From Baffinella frigidus (lineage: Eukaryota; Cryptophyceae; Cryptomonadales; Baffinellaceae), in the NCBI GenBank assembly GCA_026770585.1, contig MU646315.1, positions 1,086,061-1,099,415 of the forward strand: 13,355 nucleotides of DNA, in the 5' to 3' direction. The notes under the pieces are model-generated. The model saw nothing but the letters and a program-made list of their open reading frames with translations. It did not search any database and was not told where the DNA came from. Numbering within the stretch: the stretch's first letter is position 1; the number at the start of each line of letters is the position of its first letter. Below are positions 6,236 through 12,008 of this stretch, one piece after another. The position numbers and the translations under genes are program-made.

Positions 6236-6333
6236 AGCGCTGTGCAGAGAAGTTGGCCACCGGAAAATGGGAAATTGAAAAATTGGAGCCGTTTATAACC
6301 ACGTTTGAGAAACTTCTGGTACTAAATTTCTCA
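6235..6333 (+). mobile_element. Foldback element, family D, right arm missing
   Basis: GAGCGCTGTGCAGAGAAGTT through ATTGGAGCCGTTTATAACCA, TTTGAGAAACTT and GGTACTAAATTTCTCA matches the left arm and loop of the element at 3096-3270. It has TA at 6233-6234 on the outer side. The copy stops just past the loop, where GTACGGTATTTGACC of the next coding-like module begins. A deletion or a recombination between the two module copies probably removed the right arm. Confidence 0.8.
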
Positions 6334-6341
6334 GTACGGTA

Positions 6342-6431
6342 TTTGACCAGTATGGCGATCAGGCGGCGAAGCTGGAAGTGACGACGCGCGTCAACGCCGC
6401 CAAGAGCGAGCTCCTCATCCTGGTCGGGACC
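6342..6431 (+). pseudogene. Coding-like module FDQYGD..AAKLEVTTRVNA, copy 2
   Basis: The frame reads FDQYGDQAAKLEVTTRVNA, AKSELLILVGT and then enters C-rich telomere-like DNA. It matches copy 1 with mostly third-position differences over about 25 codons and diverges after the ELL residues. It is joined on the left to the truncated foldback and on the right to a telomere-like tract, so both ends are rearrangement or intron borders. No complete gene is visible. Confidence 0.4.
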
Positions 6432-6652
6432 CTACACCCTAAACCCTAAACCCTAAACCCTAAATCCTAAACCCTAAGCCCCAAACCCTAAACCCTAGAC
6501 CCTAAACCCTAAACCCTATACCCTAAACCCTATACCCTAAACCCTAAACCCTAAACCCTAAATCCTAAATCCTAAACCCTAAACCCTAAACCCTAAACCC
6601 CAAACTCTAAACCCTAGACCCTAAAACCTACACCCTAAACCTGAAACACGGA
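6428..6652 (-). repeat. Interstitial telomere-like tract, C-rich orientation
   Basis: CCCTAAA heptamers dominate, with several perfect runs of three to four units and CCCTATA, TCCTAAA and CCCCAAA variants. This is the best preserved C-rich tract in the window, with opposite orientation to 575-1213. Confidence 0.95.
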
Positions 6653-6739
6653 TTTGGATAGTATGGTTCTGGCGGATTTGTACCCGGGGGTTCGATTTTC
6701 GTGGTAAAACTCGAGGGTTTGCAAACGGTCCCCATGCCT

Positions 6740-6880
6740 TCTAGCTCTGCCTCAGTTGGGTTGACCGACTGTTCTCAAATTGACATGCTGGGTGTAAGGT
6801 ACAAATTCGTCAACTTTGAAGGGGAACAGAGCCTGGGCTCACCAAACTGGTGAACCCAAATAGGCTGAGACAGAGCTAGA
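6740..6880 (+). mobile_element. Foldback element, family A, best preserved copy
   Basis: TCTAGCTCTGCCTCA (6740-6754) and TGAGACAGAGCTAGA (6866-6880) are 15-bp terminal inverted repeats with one mismatch. The interior carries TTGACCGACTGTTCTCAAAT, TGACATGCTGGGTG, the core GGTACAAATTCGTCAACTTTG (6798-6818) and TCACCAAACTGGTGA. No secure target duplication was seen. Copies at 2242, 3622, 3785 and 9815 define the family. Confidence 0.85.
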
Positions 6881-7056
6881 CTTTACTTCGGAGGGCGAGT
6901 GGGCGAAGGGCTGCTTTCTTGAGAACACTGACAGCTGCTTTCTTGAGAACACTGACAACACTGACAACATCATGACAACATCCAGGCTCCACTGCCTTGA
7001 ATTCGGTACTTGTGGGAGAGGCAACGACAGGGGCCTTGTCCATCTTGGTTAGTGTT

Positions 7057-7122
7057 CGGGGTTTAGGGTTAAGGGTTAAGGGTTCGGTTTAGCGTTTTGG
7101 GTTTAGGATTTGGGGTGTAGGG
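7057..7122 (+). repeat. Short degenerate telomere-like tract, G-rich
   Basis: GGGGTTTAGGGTTAAGGGTTAAGGG-type words (split across 7057-7081), then GGTTTAGCG and GGGTGTAGGG, are present. It is strongly decayed. Confidence 0.8.
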
Positions 7123-7199
7123 TGCATAAATTGTTGATGTGTTATTCACATCCGTAGGCTTACATGTCGTCAACACATGCACCACGAGGGACTAGGGAG

Positions 7200-7827
7200 C
7201 TGAGGGACCCAGCCCTAGTTCATCAGCTCTGCTGCCTCCCTTGAAGACCAGTAGATCCTAAACCCCAAACCTTGAACGCTAAACACAGGTGGGCGCTCCC
7301 GTAGGAAACCCTCTATGTCCTTACGGATGGCATACAGTAGGTTCCTATGGATTATGCACTGGTGGGTTATTCGCCAAACCCAACGCTAAAGGCAGGTTGG
7401 AGTTGATGGACTCAGCCCTAGTCCCTCAGCTCTACTGCATCCTGTGAAGACGAGTGGATCCTAAACCCTAAACCTTGAACGCTAAATGCAGGTAGGAGCG
7501 CCCGTAGGAAACCCCCTATGTTCCTACGGATGGCATACAGTAGGTTCCTATGGATCATGCACTGGTGGGGTATTCACTCAACCCAACGCTAAATGCAGGA
7601 TGGAGCTGATGGACCCAGCCCTAGTCCCTCAGCTCTACTGCCTCCCGTGAAGACGAGTGAATCCTAAACCCCAACCCTTGAACGCTAAATGCAGGTAGGA
7701 GCGCCCGTAGGAAACCTCCTATGTTCCTACGGATGGCATACCGTAGGGTCATATGGAATATGCACTGATAGGTTATTCACTAAACTCAACGTTCTTTCAC
7801 TAAACCCAACGCTAAATGCAGGTAGGA
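7200..7827 (+). repeat. Tandem array with 203-bp period, about three units
   Basis: The anchor CTTGAACGCT occurs at 7271, 7474 and 7677, an exact spacing of 203 in both intervals. Each unit contains AAATGCAGGTAGGAGCGCCC, GTAGGAAACC..CTATGT, CCTACGGATGGCATAC.GTAGG (an imperfect hairpin), TTATTCAC, AACCCAACGCTAAA, GGACCCAGCCCTAGTCCCTC, AGCTCTACTGCCTCCCGTGA and a short CCTAAACCCTAAACC telomere-like word. The first and last units are partial. The last ends in an extra AACGCTAAATGCAGGTAGGAG joined to the module at 7826. ATG-initiated frames in each unit differ and are not conserved, so it is treated as non-coding satellite. Confidence 0.9.
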
Positions 7828-7938
7828 GCGCCGTTGGAGCGGCTAGAGCGGGAGGCGGAGCACGCGCGGATGCGCAAGTCCCTTCGCTCCTCTGGTCCCA
7901 ACAAACACCAATCGGAGACACTCATTAACACATATTGA
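7816..7938 (+). pseudogene. Coding-like module PLERLEREAEHARMRKSL, copy 1
   Basis: An ATG at 7816, contributed by the satellite unit, opens a 40-codon frame: MQVGAPLERLEREAEHARMR, then KSLRSSGPNKHQSETLINTY. Positions 7826-7892 match 8150-8210. In this frame the differences GAG/GAA, CTA/CTC and CGG/CGA are synonymous and a 6-base indel keeps phase. The Leu and charged-residue pattern suggests a coiled coil. A second frame (SAVGAARAGGG..) is also open but carries more amino-acid changes. Confidence 0.35.
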
Positions 7939-7966
7939 GCTTATTCGAAAGAGGAATGCACGACAA

Positions 7967-8012
7967 AATTCAGGCGAGCTGGGGAAGATCCTTTTCCAAG
8001 CTCGCCTGAATT
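7967..8012. other. Perfect 14-bp inverted repeat
   Basis: AATTCAGGCGAGCT (7967-7980) and AGCTCGCCTGAATT (7999-8012) pair perfectly around an 18-base spacer GGGGAAGATCCTTTTCCA. A second small stem CCAGA..TCTGG follows at 8021-8036 and repeats the GATCCTTTTC word. It is too short for a usual MITE and could be the remnant of one or a structured RNA site. Confidence 0.6.
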
Positions 8013-8148
8013 CCTTGATTCCAGATCCTTTTCTGGAAAGATGAGGGATGCTGGACGGCTAGGGAGTAGGATCCGCCCGACGTGCCAGGGGTTAGGGGTT
8101 GGGTTGTTGCGGCGTCAGGGGATCGGGTTAGGATTCGTGCACGTTTGA

Positions 8149-8229
8149 GGAGCGCCGTTGGAACGGCTCGAGCGGGAGCACGCGCGAATGCGCAAGTCCC
8201 TTCACTCCTCAAGTCCCTGGGGCTCCTAG
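8149..8229 (+). pseudogene. Coding-like module PLERLEREHARMRKSL, copy 2
   Basis: The frame reads GAPLERLEREHARMRKSLHS and continues SSPWGS to TAG at 8227. It is two codons shorter than copy 1 at 7828, with a stop just upstream (8146-8148) and no ATG. The similarity ends soon after the KSLHSS residues. It is probably a duplicated exon fragment. Confidence 0.35.
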
Positions 8230-8325
8230 GACCTCAAGAAGATCTGAACCCCTCCCCCCTCTATCGGATTCCTCAATTTTCTCACGCCTGCGTGTTCTTT
8301 ATTCTGCTCGAATCCAGGGCGGTGA

Positions 8326-8585
8326 GAGCGGTGTGCCGCAGAAATAATGAAAATGGCAAACGTGGACGGTGCTGGTACAAAAACGTCAACTGTGTACGTG
8401 GAACAGCCCCGCCGGCAGGCTCGTGAGCGCCCGCGTGACCGGTCACGCGGACGCCGAAGCCAGACGGTCGGTCGTGACTGCCTTGCGTGTGCCGCCCCGG
8501 AGCTAGACGGTGCTGGTACAAAAACGTCAACTGTTGACGTCCAATTTTCCGTTATTTCGGTGGCCAAATAATCTGCACACCGCTC
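8326..8585. mobile_element. Foldback element, family D relative with GC-rich insert
   Basis: The termini GAGCGGTGTGC (8326-8336) and GCACACCGCTC (8575-8585) are perfect and resemble the family D end GAGCGCTGTGC. Next, CCGCAGAAATAATGAAAATGG pairs approximately with the right arm CCAATTTTCCGTTATTTCGG. Outside are GA (8324-8325) and TA (8586-8587), one change from the TA duplication. The middle holds two perfect 29-bp direct repeats (8365-8393 and 8506-8534), each with the shared core, and between them 112 GC-rich bases unlike the rest of the element. Confidence 0.7.
8431..8450. other. Perfect 20-bp palindrome
   Basis: CCGCGTGACC is followed at once by GGTCACGCGG. It lies inside the GC-rich insert of the foldback at 8326-8585. 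It could be a binding site for a dimeric protein or only a fold-forming sequence. Confidence 0.6.
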
Positions 8586-8591
8586 TACCAG

Positions 8592-8953
8592 GGGGATACG
8601 TGCCGTTCAACAGGTCCAAACGGCACTACTTCGGACATAAAGTCCTGAGCGAGGAGTTCTTCTCCCCGGCTGAGCGCCAAGAGCTGGTACCCCCCCCCCC
8701 CTCTTCCTCAGTCGCTTTACAAAATGATCAGTTGCGTTACGATAATCCTGAGGTGCTTTACACTGATGTCTTCTCTCTCTGGATCCGTTGCTTTACACCA
8801 CCGGACCATCCCTTTGGATATCCTGAGCAAGATTTGTACCAGGACAACCTTCGACGAATCGACCCACCCAAGATCAGACGGGGAGCAATCGCAAAAGTCA
8901 ATTCCCCGGATTTCAGAGGCAATGGACTTCAAAAGTGGATCCAAAGTACCTGA
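8592..8953 (+). CDS. Hypothetical protein, partial (exon-like start beside a foldback)
   Basis: Right after the foldback terminus, CTCTACCAG (a possible 3' splice site) precedes a frame reading GGYVPFNRSKRHYFGHKVLS, then EEFFSPAERQEL, which looks like real protein with aromatic and charged residues. It continues through a C-homopolymer (PPPP) to RRIDPPKIRRGAIAKV and KWIQST with TGA at 8951-8953, about 120 codons. ELV is encoded by GAGCTGGTA, so GTACCC at 8687 could be a 5' splice site and CTCTTCCTCAG at 8711 a 3' site, giving an unusually short 25-base intron. The minus strand is open too (8717-9037). The first 32 codons are the more convincing part. No family recognised. Confidence 0.35.
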
Positions 8954-9076
8954 GAGGTAGGAAATCAGAGCCATTGTTTTTTGGCATTTATGTGCGAAAA
9001 ATGCAAGGAAGATAACCAAGCTTTGTCCTTGGTTCATTTGGGCTATATTTTTGGTTTTTGTTTTTAGTCTCGCTTA

Positions 9077-9235
9077 GCTGTACTCCACACAGTGGGCTAC
9101 GAGGGTTTCAGATACGCTAGATTGAGCGGCAACGTGACCAAAGTTTCATTAAAAAGTCCCTCGAGTTAATTACCCATGGGCAAGTTGACTTTTAATGAAA
9201 ATTCCGTAGTCCACACCGTGTGGCCTCAATACAGC
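9077..9235. mobile_element. Foldback element, family G
   Basis: GCTGTACTCCACACAGTG and GGGCTACG at the left pair with CCGTAGTCCACACCGTGTGG and AATACAGC at the right, with small bulges. An inner pair TTTCATTAAAAAGTC / GACTTTTAATGAAAA encloses the centre. About 160 bp with no coding frame is typical of a MITE. No target duplication was recognised. A possible fragment lies at 231-275. Confidence 0.75.
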
Positions 9236-9391
9236 AACTATCTCTTGTGATCAGGATTAGACGCACGCATCACGTAACCCCAGGCCCGCTCTCCGATCTA
9301 ACAATTTGGAATCCCATGTTTTACAGGTTATGAGGATCATGGTGTGCAACCACGGACACTCGGGCGCAGGTCTCACCTCCCACCAGCCCTG

Positions 9392-9506
9392 CGAGGCGGA
9401 CCAAATCGACGATTGTTTGGAGCCGTTTCCTCGGGTGGCACATTCGTTTTCGAAGGTGCCGCCCGAGGAATCGGCGCATGCTCCAGCCTCGATTTGGTCC
9501 GCCTCG
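9392..9506. other. Long stepped foldback, 115 bp
   Basis: CGAGGCGGACCAAATCGA (9392-9409) and TCGATTTGGTCCGCCTCG (9489-9506) pair perfectly over 18 bp. TTCCTCGGGTGGCAC (9427-9441) pairs with GTGCCGCCCGAGGAA (9456-9470) over 15 bp with one G-T pair, and TTCG/CGAA closes a TTTT loop. The segments between pair partly (GGAGC / GCTCC). Transcribed, either strand would give a nearly continuous hairpin. It could be a MITE, an inverted duplication, or a precursor of small RNA. No target duplication was found. Confidence 0.75.
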
Positions 9507-9814
9507 GAGGGCGGTTGATCACGCCTCCAACTCGGTTGACTGCGGATGTTTCACAGCGCCTATATTCTGGGTGTAATGACCAACCCCGGTATTGAAAACA
9601 AGATTTGTGGCCACGCCAGGGCACACGTGAAAAGTCCAGAACGCGACCTTTCGCTTAAAAGGGGTTTCGTGGTACGCATCCCACATCATTGCGGTGGACG
9701 GGATTCACTTTTGGCATGATTTCCCCCCAGATATCCAGACTCACTTTTAGGCCAAATTCTCGACCTGGCGTGGCCCCCGCAGCGCTGGAGCACACGGAGG
9801 CCCACCTCAAGACG

Positions 9815-9905
9815 GGCTATTCTTAAGTTGACATGCTGGGTTTGCGGTACGAATCCGTCAATTTTGGCACGGAAAAGCGCCCTGGCTGATCAGATTGATC
9901 ATCCT
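9815..9905 (+). mobile_element. Foldback element, family A, fragment
   Basis: CTATTCTTAAGTTGACATGC, TGGGTTTGC and the core GGTACGAATCCGTCAATTTTG (9846-9866) match the middle of family A, followed by GGAAAAGCGCCCTGG as in the 3622 copy and a TGATCAGATTGATCA palindrome where the other copies have TCACCAA.TTGGTGA. Both TIR ends are missing. It directly follows the 9771 repeat. Confidence 0.65.
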
Positions 9906-10017
9906 AAATAACCCCTTATTGAAAAAGTGCGGGGGTCCCTGCAGCGCTGCACGTAGCGATCCTACTCGGGACGCGACAGAAACAAACCTCAAGATGCCTC
10001 CACTTAGTCACCGCGGT

Positions 10018-10092
10018 ACTGAAAGCCGGTATTGAGAGACCGGGTGCTGAAAGCCGGTATTGAGAAACCGGTATTGAGAGACCGGGTGTCAA
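10018..10092. repeat. Short tandem repeat of CCGGTATTGAGA units
   Basis: Three CCGGTATTGAGA words and one GCGGTACTGAAA alternate with GACCGGGTGCTGAAAG. A related CCGGTATTGAAA occurs alone at 9586-9597. Confidence 0.7.
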
Positions 10093-10237
10093 CACAGGTT
10101 TTCCATGAGTCGACACGGTTTGCCATACCGGTTTTCGATAAACACGTGGCGTGTCCCCACAGCGCTCGACGTGGCGATGCTGCGGGGGACACACACGGAG
10201 GCCCATCTTAAGACGCTCCCTGCCGCACAGCTCCGAC

Positions 10238-10411
10238 GAATGCTTGCAGACAGGTTCAGGGTTAAGGGTTAAAGGTTAAGGGTTGAGGGTTGAGGGTTGA
10301 GGGTTTAGGGCTGTGGAGAATGCTTGCAGACAGGTTGCGTGCTCCCCCTCGACAGGTTGTGTGCTCGGGGGCGGGTCGGGGTTCAGGGTTTAGGGTTTAG
10401 GGTGTGGGGTG
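10238..10411 (+). repeat. Telomere-like DNA with a duplicated GAATGCTTGCAGACAGGTT
   Basis: The 19-mer starts at 10238 and again, unchanged, at 10318. After the first copy comes TTCAGGGTTAAGGG and then TTGAGGG and TTTAGGG units (to about 10311). After the second comes unique sequence and then a short GGGTTTAGGGTTTAGGG run at 10386-10402. The arrangement suggests duplication of a junction between telomere-like DNA and unique DNA. Confidence 0.75.
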
Positions 10412-10476
10412 CTCGTCTTCTTGTTCGTGTGCTCTCTCCTCATTCGCTGCCGCTTCTTGCCAAGGCAGGGTGGGCG

Positions 10477-10545
10477 GTTTCATCTCTCTCACGTAACGGG
10501 TTCAACGGTGTTATCGGTTTTAACGGTTTCATATCTCTCACGTTC
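10477..10545. repeat. Direct repeat GGTTTCATctCTCTCACGT, two copies
   Basis: GGTTTCATCTCTCTCACGT at 10477-10494 recurs as GGTTTCATATCTCTCACGT at 10525-10543, leading into CGTTCGACACAGCGTCAGGC. That last block recurs at 10842 as CGTTCGACGCGGCGTCAGAC, the left part of the larger repeat carrying the coding-like module below. Confidence 0.7.
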
Positions 10546-10653
10546 GACACAGCGTCAGGCAAGGTGTAGGGTTGAATCCCCAATCTCTCATCCCCAATCG
10601 CTAATCCCCAAGCTCTAATCCCCAATCGCTAATCCACAATCGCTAATCCGTAA

Positions 10654-10824
10654 CACGGCGGCAGGCACCCAGAAGCAGCACCGGACGGGGCGGGGGAGAT
10701 GGATGTCGACGAGCTTGCTGCGCAACTGCCTCAACCCCCAAACCAACAATCCAAACCCCTAAATCCTCAGGGATTCATCTCTACCCTACTCCCTAAACCA
10801 TACATTATAGGCGCGAAACACTAA
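10654..10824 (+). pseudogene. Coding-like module with MDVDELAAQL, copy 1
   Basis: GGCAGGCACCC (a possible AG 3' splice site) opens a frame GRHPEAAPDGAGEMDVDELA, AQL, then a changed tail PQPPNQQSKPLNPQGF and a stop at 10822. Compared with copies 2 and 3 the frame is constant and many changes are third-position (GTC/GTG, GCT/GCC). After AQL the sequence departs from copies 3 and 4, so the core DRF part has been lost and replaced by a C/A-rich tail shared with copy 2. Confidence 0.4.
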
Positions 10825-10870
10825 GAGAGTCATCGCTAGCACGTTCGACGCGGCGTCAGACAGGGTGTAG

Positions 10871-11089
10871 GGTTGCATCCCCAATCTCTCTTCCCCAATC
10901 GCTGATCCCGAACACGTGTTGCCTGGCAGGCACCCAGAAGACGCACCGGGCGGGGCGGAGGAGATGGAGGTGGACGCACTTGCCGCGCAACTGCCTCAAC
11001 CCCCAAACCAACAATCCAAACCACTAAACCGAAAGGGATTCATCTCTACCTTACATCCTAAACCATACGTTCTAGGCTGTAAACCCTAA
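10871..11089 (+). pseudogene. Coding-like module with MEVDALAAQL, copy 2
   Basis: The frame is open for 72 codons without an early ATG. The module reads GRHPEDAPGGAEEMEVDALA, AQL and then the PQPPNQQSKPLN tail as in copy 1, with a stop at 11087. It lies in a larger direct repeat with copy 1 whose spacing is about 265 to 301 bases depending on indels. The leading part (CCCCAATCTCTC, CCCCAATCGCTGATCCC) is low-complexity. Confidence 0.4.
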
Positions 11090-11152
11090 GAGAGGCGTCT
11101 CTATTATACCTGCCGACACGACGGCAGACATCGAAACCCTAGACCTGAAACC

Positions 11153-11254
11153 AGGCACCCACAAGACGCGCCGGACGGGGTGGGAGAGATGGAGGTGGAC
11201 GAACTTGCCGCACAATTACTCGACCGCTTCCGTACCGAGGTGCCTTCACCCTAA
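11153..11254 (+). pseudogene. Coding-like module MEVDELAAQLLDRFRTE, copy 3
   Basis: This is the most complete copy: RHPQDAPDGVGE then MEVDELAAQLLDRFRTE, with GAG at 11237-11239 followed by GTGCCTTCACCC. That GTGC border recurs after the same residues in copy 4 (11470) and after an AACGAG at about 11310. I read it as a 5' splice site, with the coding part ending at 11239. Read through, it stops at 11252. The sequence is acidic at the start, then forms an amphipathic helix. No known family recognised. Confidence 0.45.
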
Positions 11255-11600
11255 ACCTTGAACCCTAAAGCTGAAAATTTACAGCCTGCCCCCTAAACCC
11301 TGAAGTCTCAACGAGGTGCGCTCACCCGCTGAACCCTAATCCCTAATCCATAAACCCTAAACCCTGAACCCTAATCCTGCATCACATTCCTGAACCCGAA
11401 TCCCTAATCCCTAATCCATAAACCCTAAACGAACTCGCCGCGCTTCTACTCGACCACTTCCGAAACGAGGTGCACTCTCCCTCTGAACCCTAAACCGACC
11501 TCCCCGCCGGTTTAGGGGTAAACCCTGATCCCTAACAACTAAACCGTGAACCCTGAATCCTGCACCCTAAACCCTGAACCCTCACCCCTAAACCCCAAAC
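11246..11600 (-). repeat. Degenerate telomere-like DNA, C-rich, interleaved with modules
   Basis: CCCTAAA, CCCTGAA and CCCTAAT words make up most of 11246-11430 and 11485-11600, with module copy 4 between. A GAGGTGCGCTCACCC word at about 11312 is a third example of the module border. Similar but weaker CCCTAA words occur at 10735-10830 and 11000-11150. Confidence 0.85.
11430..11469 (+). pseudogene. Coding-like module NELAALLLDHFRNE, copy 4 (candidate exon)
   Basis: Embedded in CCCTAA-type DNA, AACGAACTCGCC.. encodes NELAALLLDHFRNE, ending at GAG (11467-11469) before GTGCACTCTCCC. Against copy 3, four of seven differences are synonymous (CTT/CTC, GCA/GCG, TTA/CTA, CGT/CGA) and three change residues (Q to L, R to H, T to N). 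If 11470-11608 is an intron (GTGCAC to CTTACAG, 139 nt), this joins in phase to the exon-like piece at 11609. Confidence 0.4.
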
Positions 11601-11608
11601 CCTTACAG

Positions 11609-11654
11609 GAGAAAGTGAAAGCGGTGATCCCTCTCCATTCGGAAGACTGGCAAG
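11609..11654 (+). CDS. Candidate internal exon encoding EKVKAVIPLHSEDWQ
   Basis: CCCTTACAG forms a good 3' splice site just before GAG AAA GTG, and the piece encodes EKVKAVIPLHSEDWQ with a final G before GTGCGCGCCCCC, a 5' site of the same GTGC type as the module borders nearby. It sits between telomere-like DNA and a pyrimidine-rich stretch, and it stands out from both in composition. Joined to copy 4, the product would continue FRNE-EKVKAVIPLHSEDWQ in phase 0. The next exon would enter in phase 1 and was not found. The family is unknown. Confidence 0.35.
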
Positions 11655-11694
11655 GTGCGCGCCCCCGCCCTTCCCCCGCCACAACGTTTCGGCA

Positions 11695-11720
11695 AAAGTT
11701 GTCAACGACGCGACAACTTT
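11695..11720. other. AAAGTTGTC / GACAACTTT inverted repeat
   Basis: AAAGTTGTC (11695-11703) and GACAACTTT (11712-11720) form a perfect 9-bp stem with an 8-base loop. It resembles, but does not equal, the AAAGTTGAC/GTCAACTTT words of the foldback core. Confidence 0.5.
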
Positions 11721-11782
11721 CCCCATTGATGTACATCCACTGAAGCGACCCCCCCCCCTTCCTCCTCCAACGCCCCTCCCTT

Positions 11783-11875
11783 CAGGGTTCAGCGTTTAGC
11801 GTTTATGGTCTATGGTTTAGGGTTTAGGATTTATGATCTAGGTTGTATTGTTTAGGGTTTAGGGTTTATGATCTG
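11783..11875 (+). repeat. Degenerate telomere-like tract, G-rich
   Basis: TTCAGGGTTCAGCG, TTTAGCG, TATGGTTTAGGG, TTTAGGAT and TTTAGGGTTTAGGG words are present, well decayed. Confidence 0.85.
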
Positions 11876-11928
11876 GTCCATGCACGTACACGACCTGTCT
11901 GGCGTTGTCTAGTTTTGCCTGACTTTTA

Positions 11929-12008
11929 TTCTGGCTCGTCATCAAGGCTTTCGATTCAACCTTTGGACCGCATTTCTGCTCTTCAGTACTTTGAAGGGCG
12001 AGCCAGAA
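11929..12008. mobile_element. Possible small foldback (80 bp)
   Basis: TTCTGGCTCG (11929-11938) and CGAGCCAGAA (11999-12008) pair perfectly. TTTTA / TGAAA continues the pairing imperfectly outside. The interior has no further strong pairing, so this is a weak case. Confidence 0.4.

Larger units (their letters stand above)
9771..10216. repeat. Dispersed repeat around CAGCGCT and ACACGGAGGCCCA
   Basis: Positions 9771-9814 (CCCCCGCAGCGCTGGAGCAC, ACGGAGGCCCACCTCAAGACG) and 10150-10216 (TCCCCACAGCGCTCGACGTG, GCGATGCTGCGGGGGACAC, ACACGGAGGCCCATCTTAAG) are copies differing by an internal stretch. A third, weaker copy lies at 9935-9995 (GTCCCTGCAGCGCTGCACGT, AGCGATCCT, CTCAAGATG). Within the 10150 copy GTGTCCCC and GGGGACAC form a stem. 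Confidence 0.6.

Noticed and set aside
8712-8796. Possible tandem repeat of G(C/T)TTTAC words at 8714, 8734, 8755 and 8790
   Set aside because: Spacing is 20, 21 and 35, and only seven bases are constant, so chance within the open frame could not be excluded.
9014-9034. AACCAAG / CTTGGTT stem followed by T-rich sequence, like an intrinsic terminator
   Set aside because: Intrinsic terminators belong to bacteria, and the window is eukaryotic in character. The 7-bp stem is weak.
8717-9037. Minus-strand open frame of 106 codons
   Set aside because: It reads plausibly (ALISYLSGTLDPLLKSIASE) but overlaps the plus-strand frame and partly consists of GTAAAGC repeats spaced about 20 bases. I could not decide between strands and kept the frame with exon-like start.
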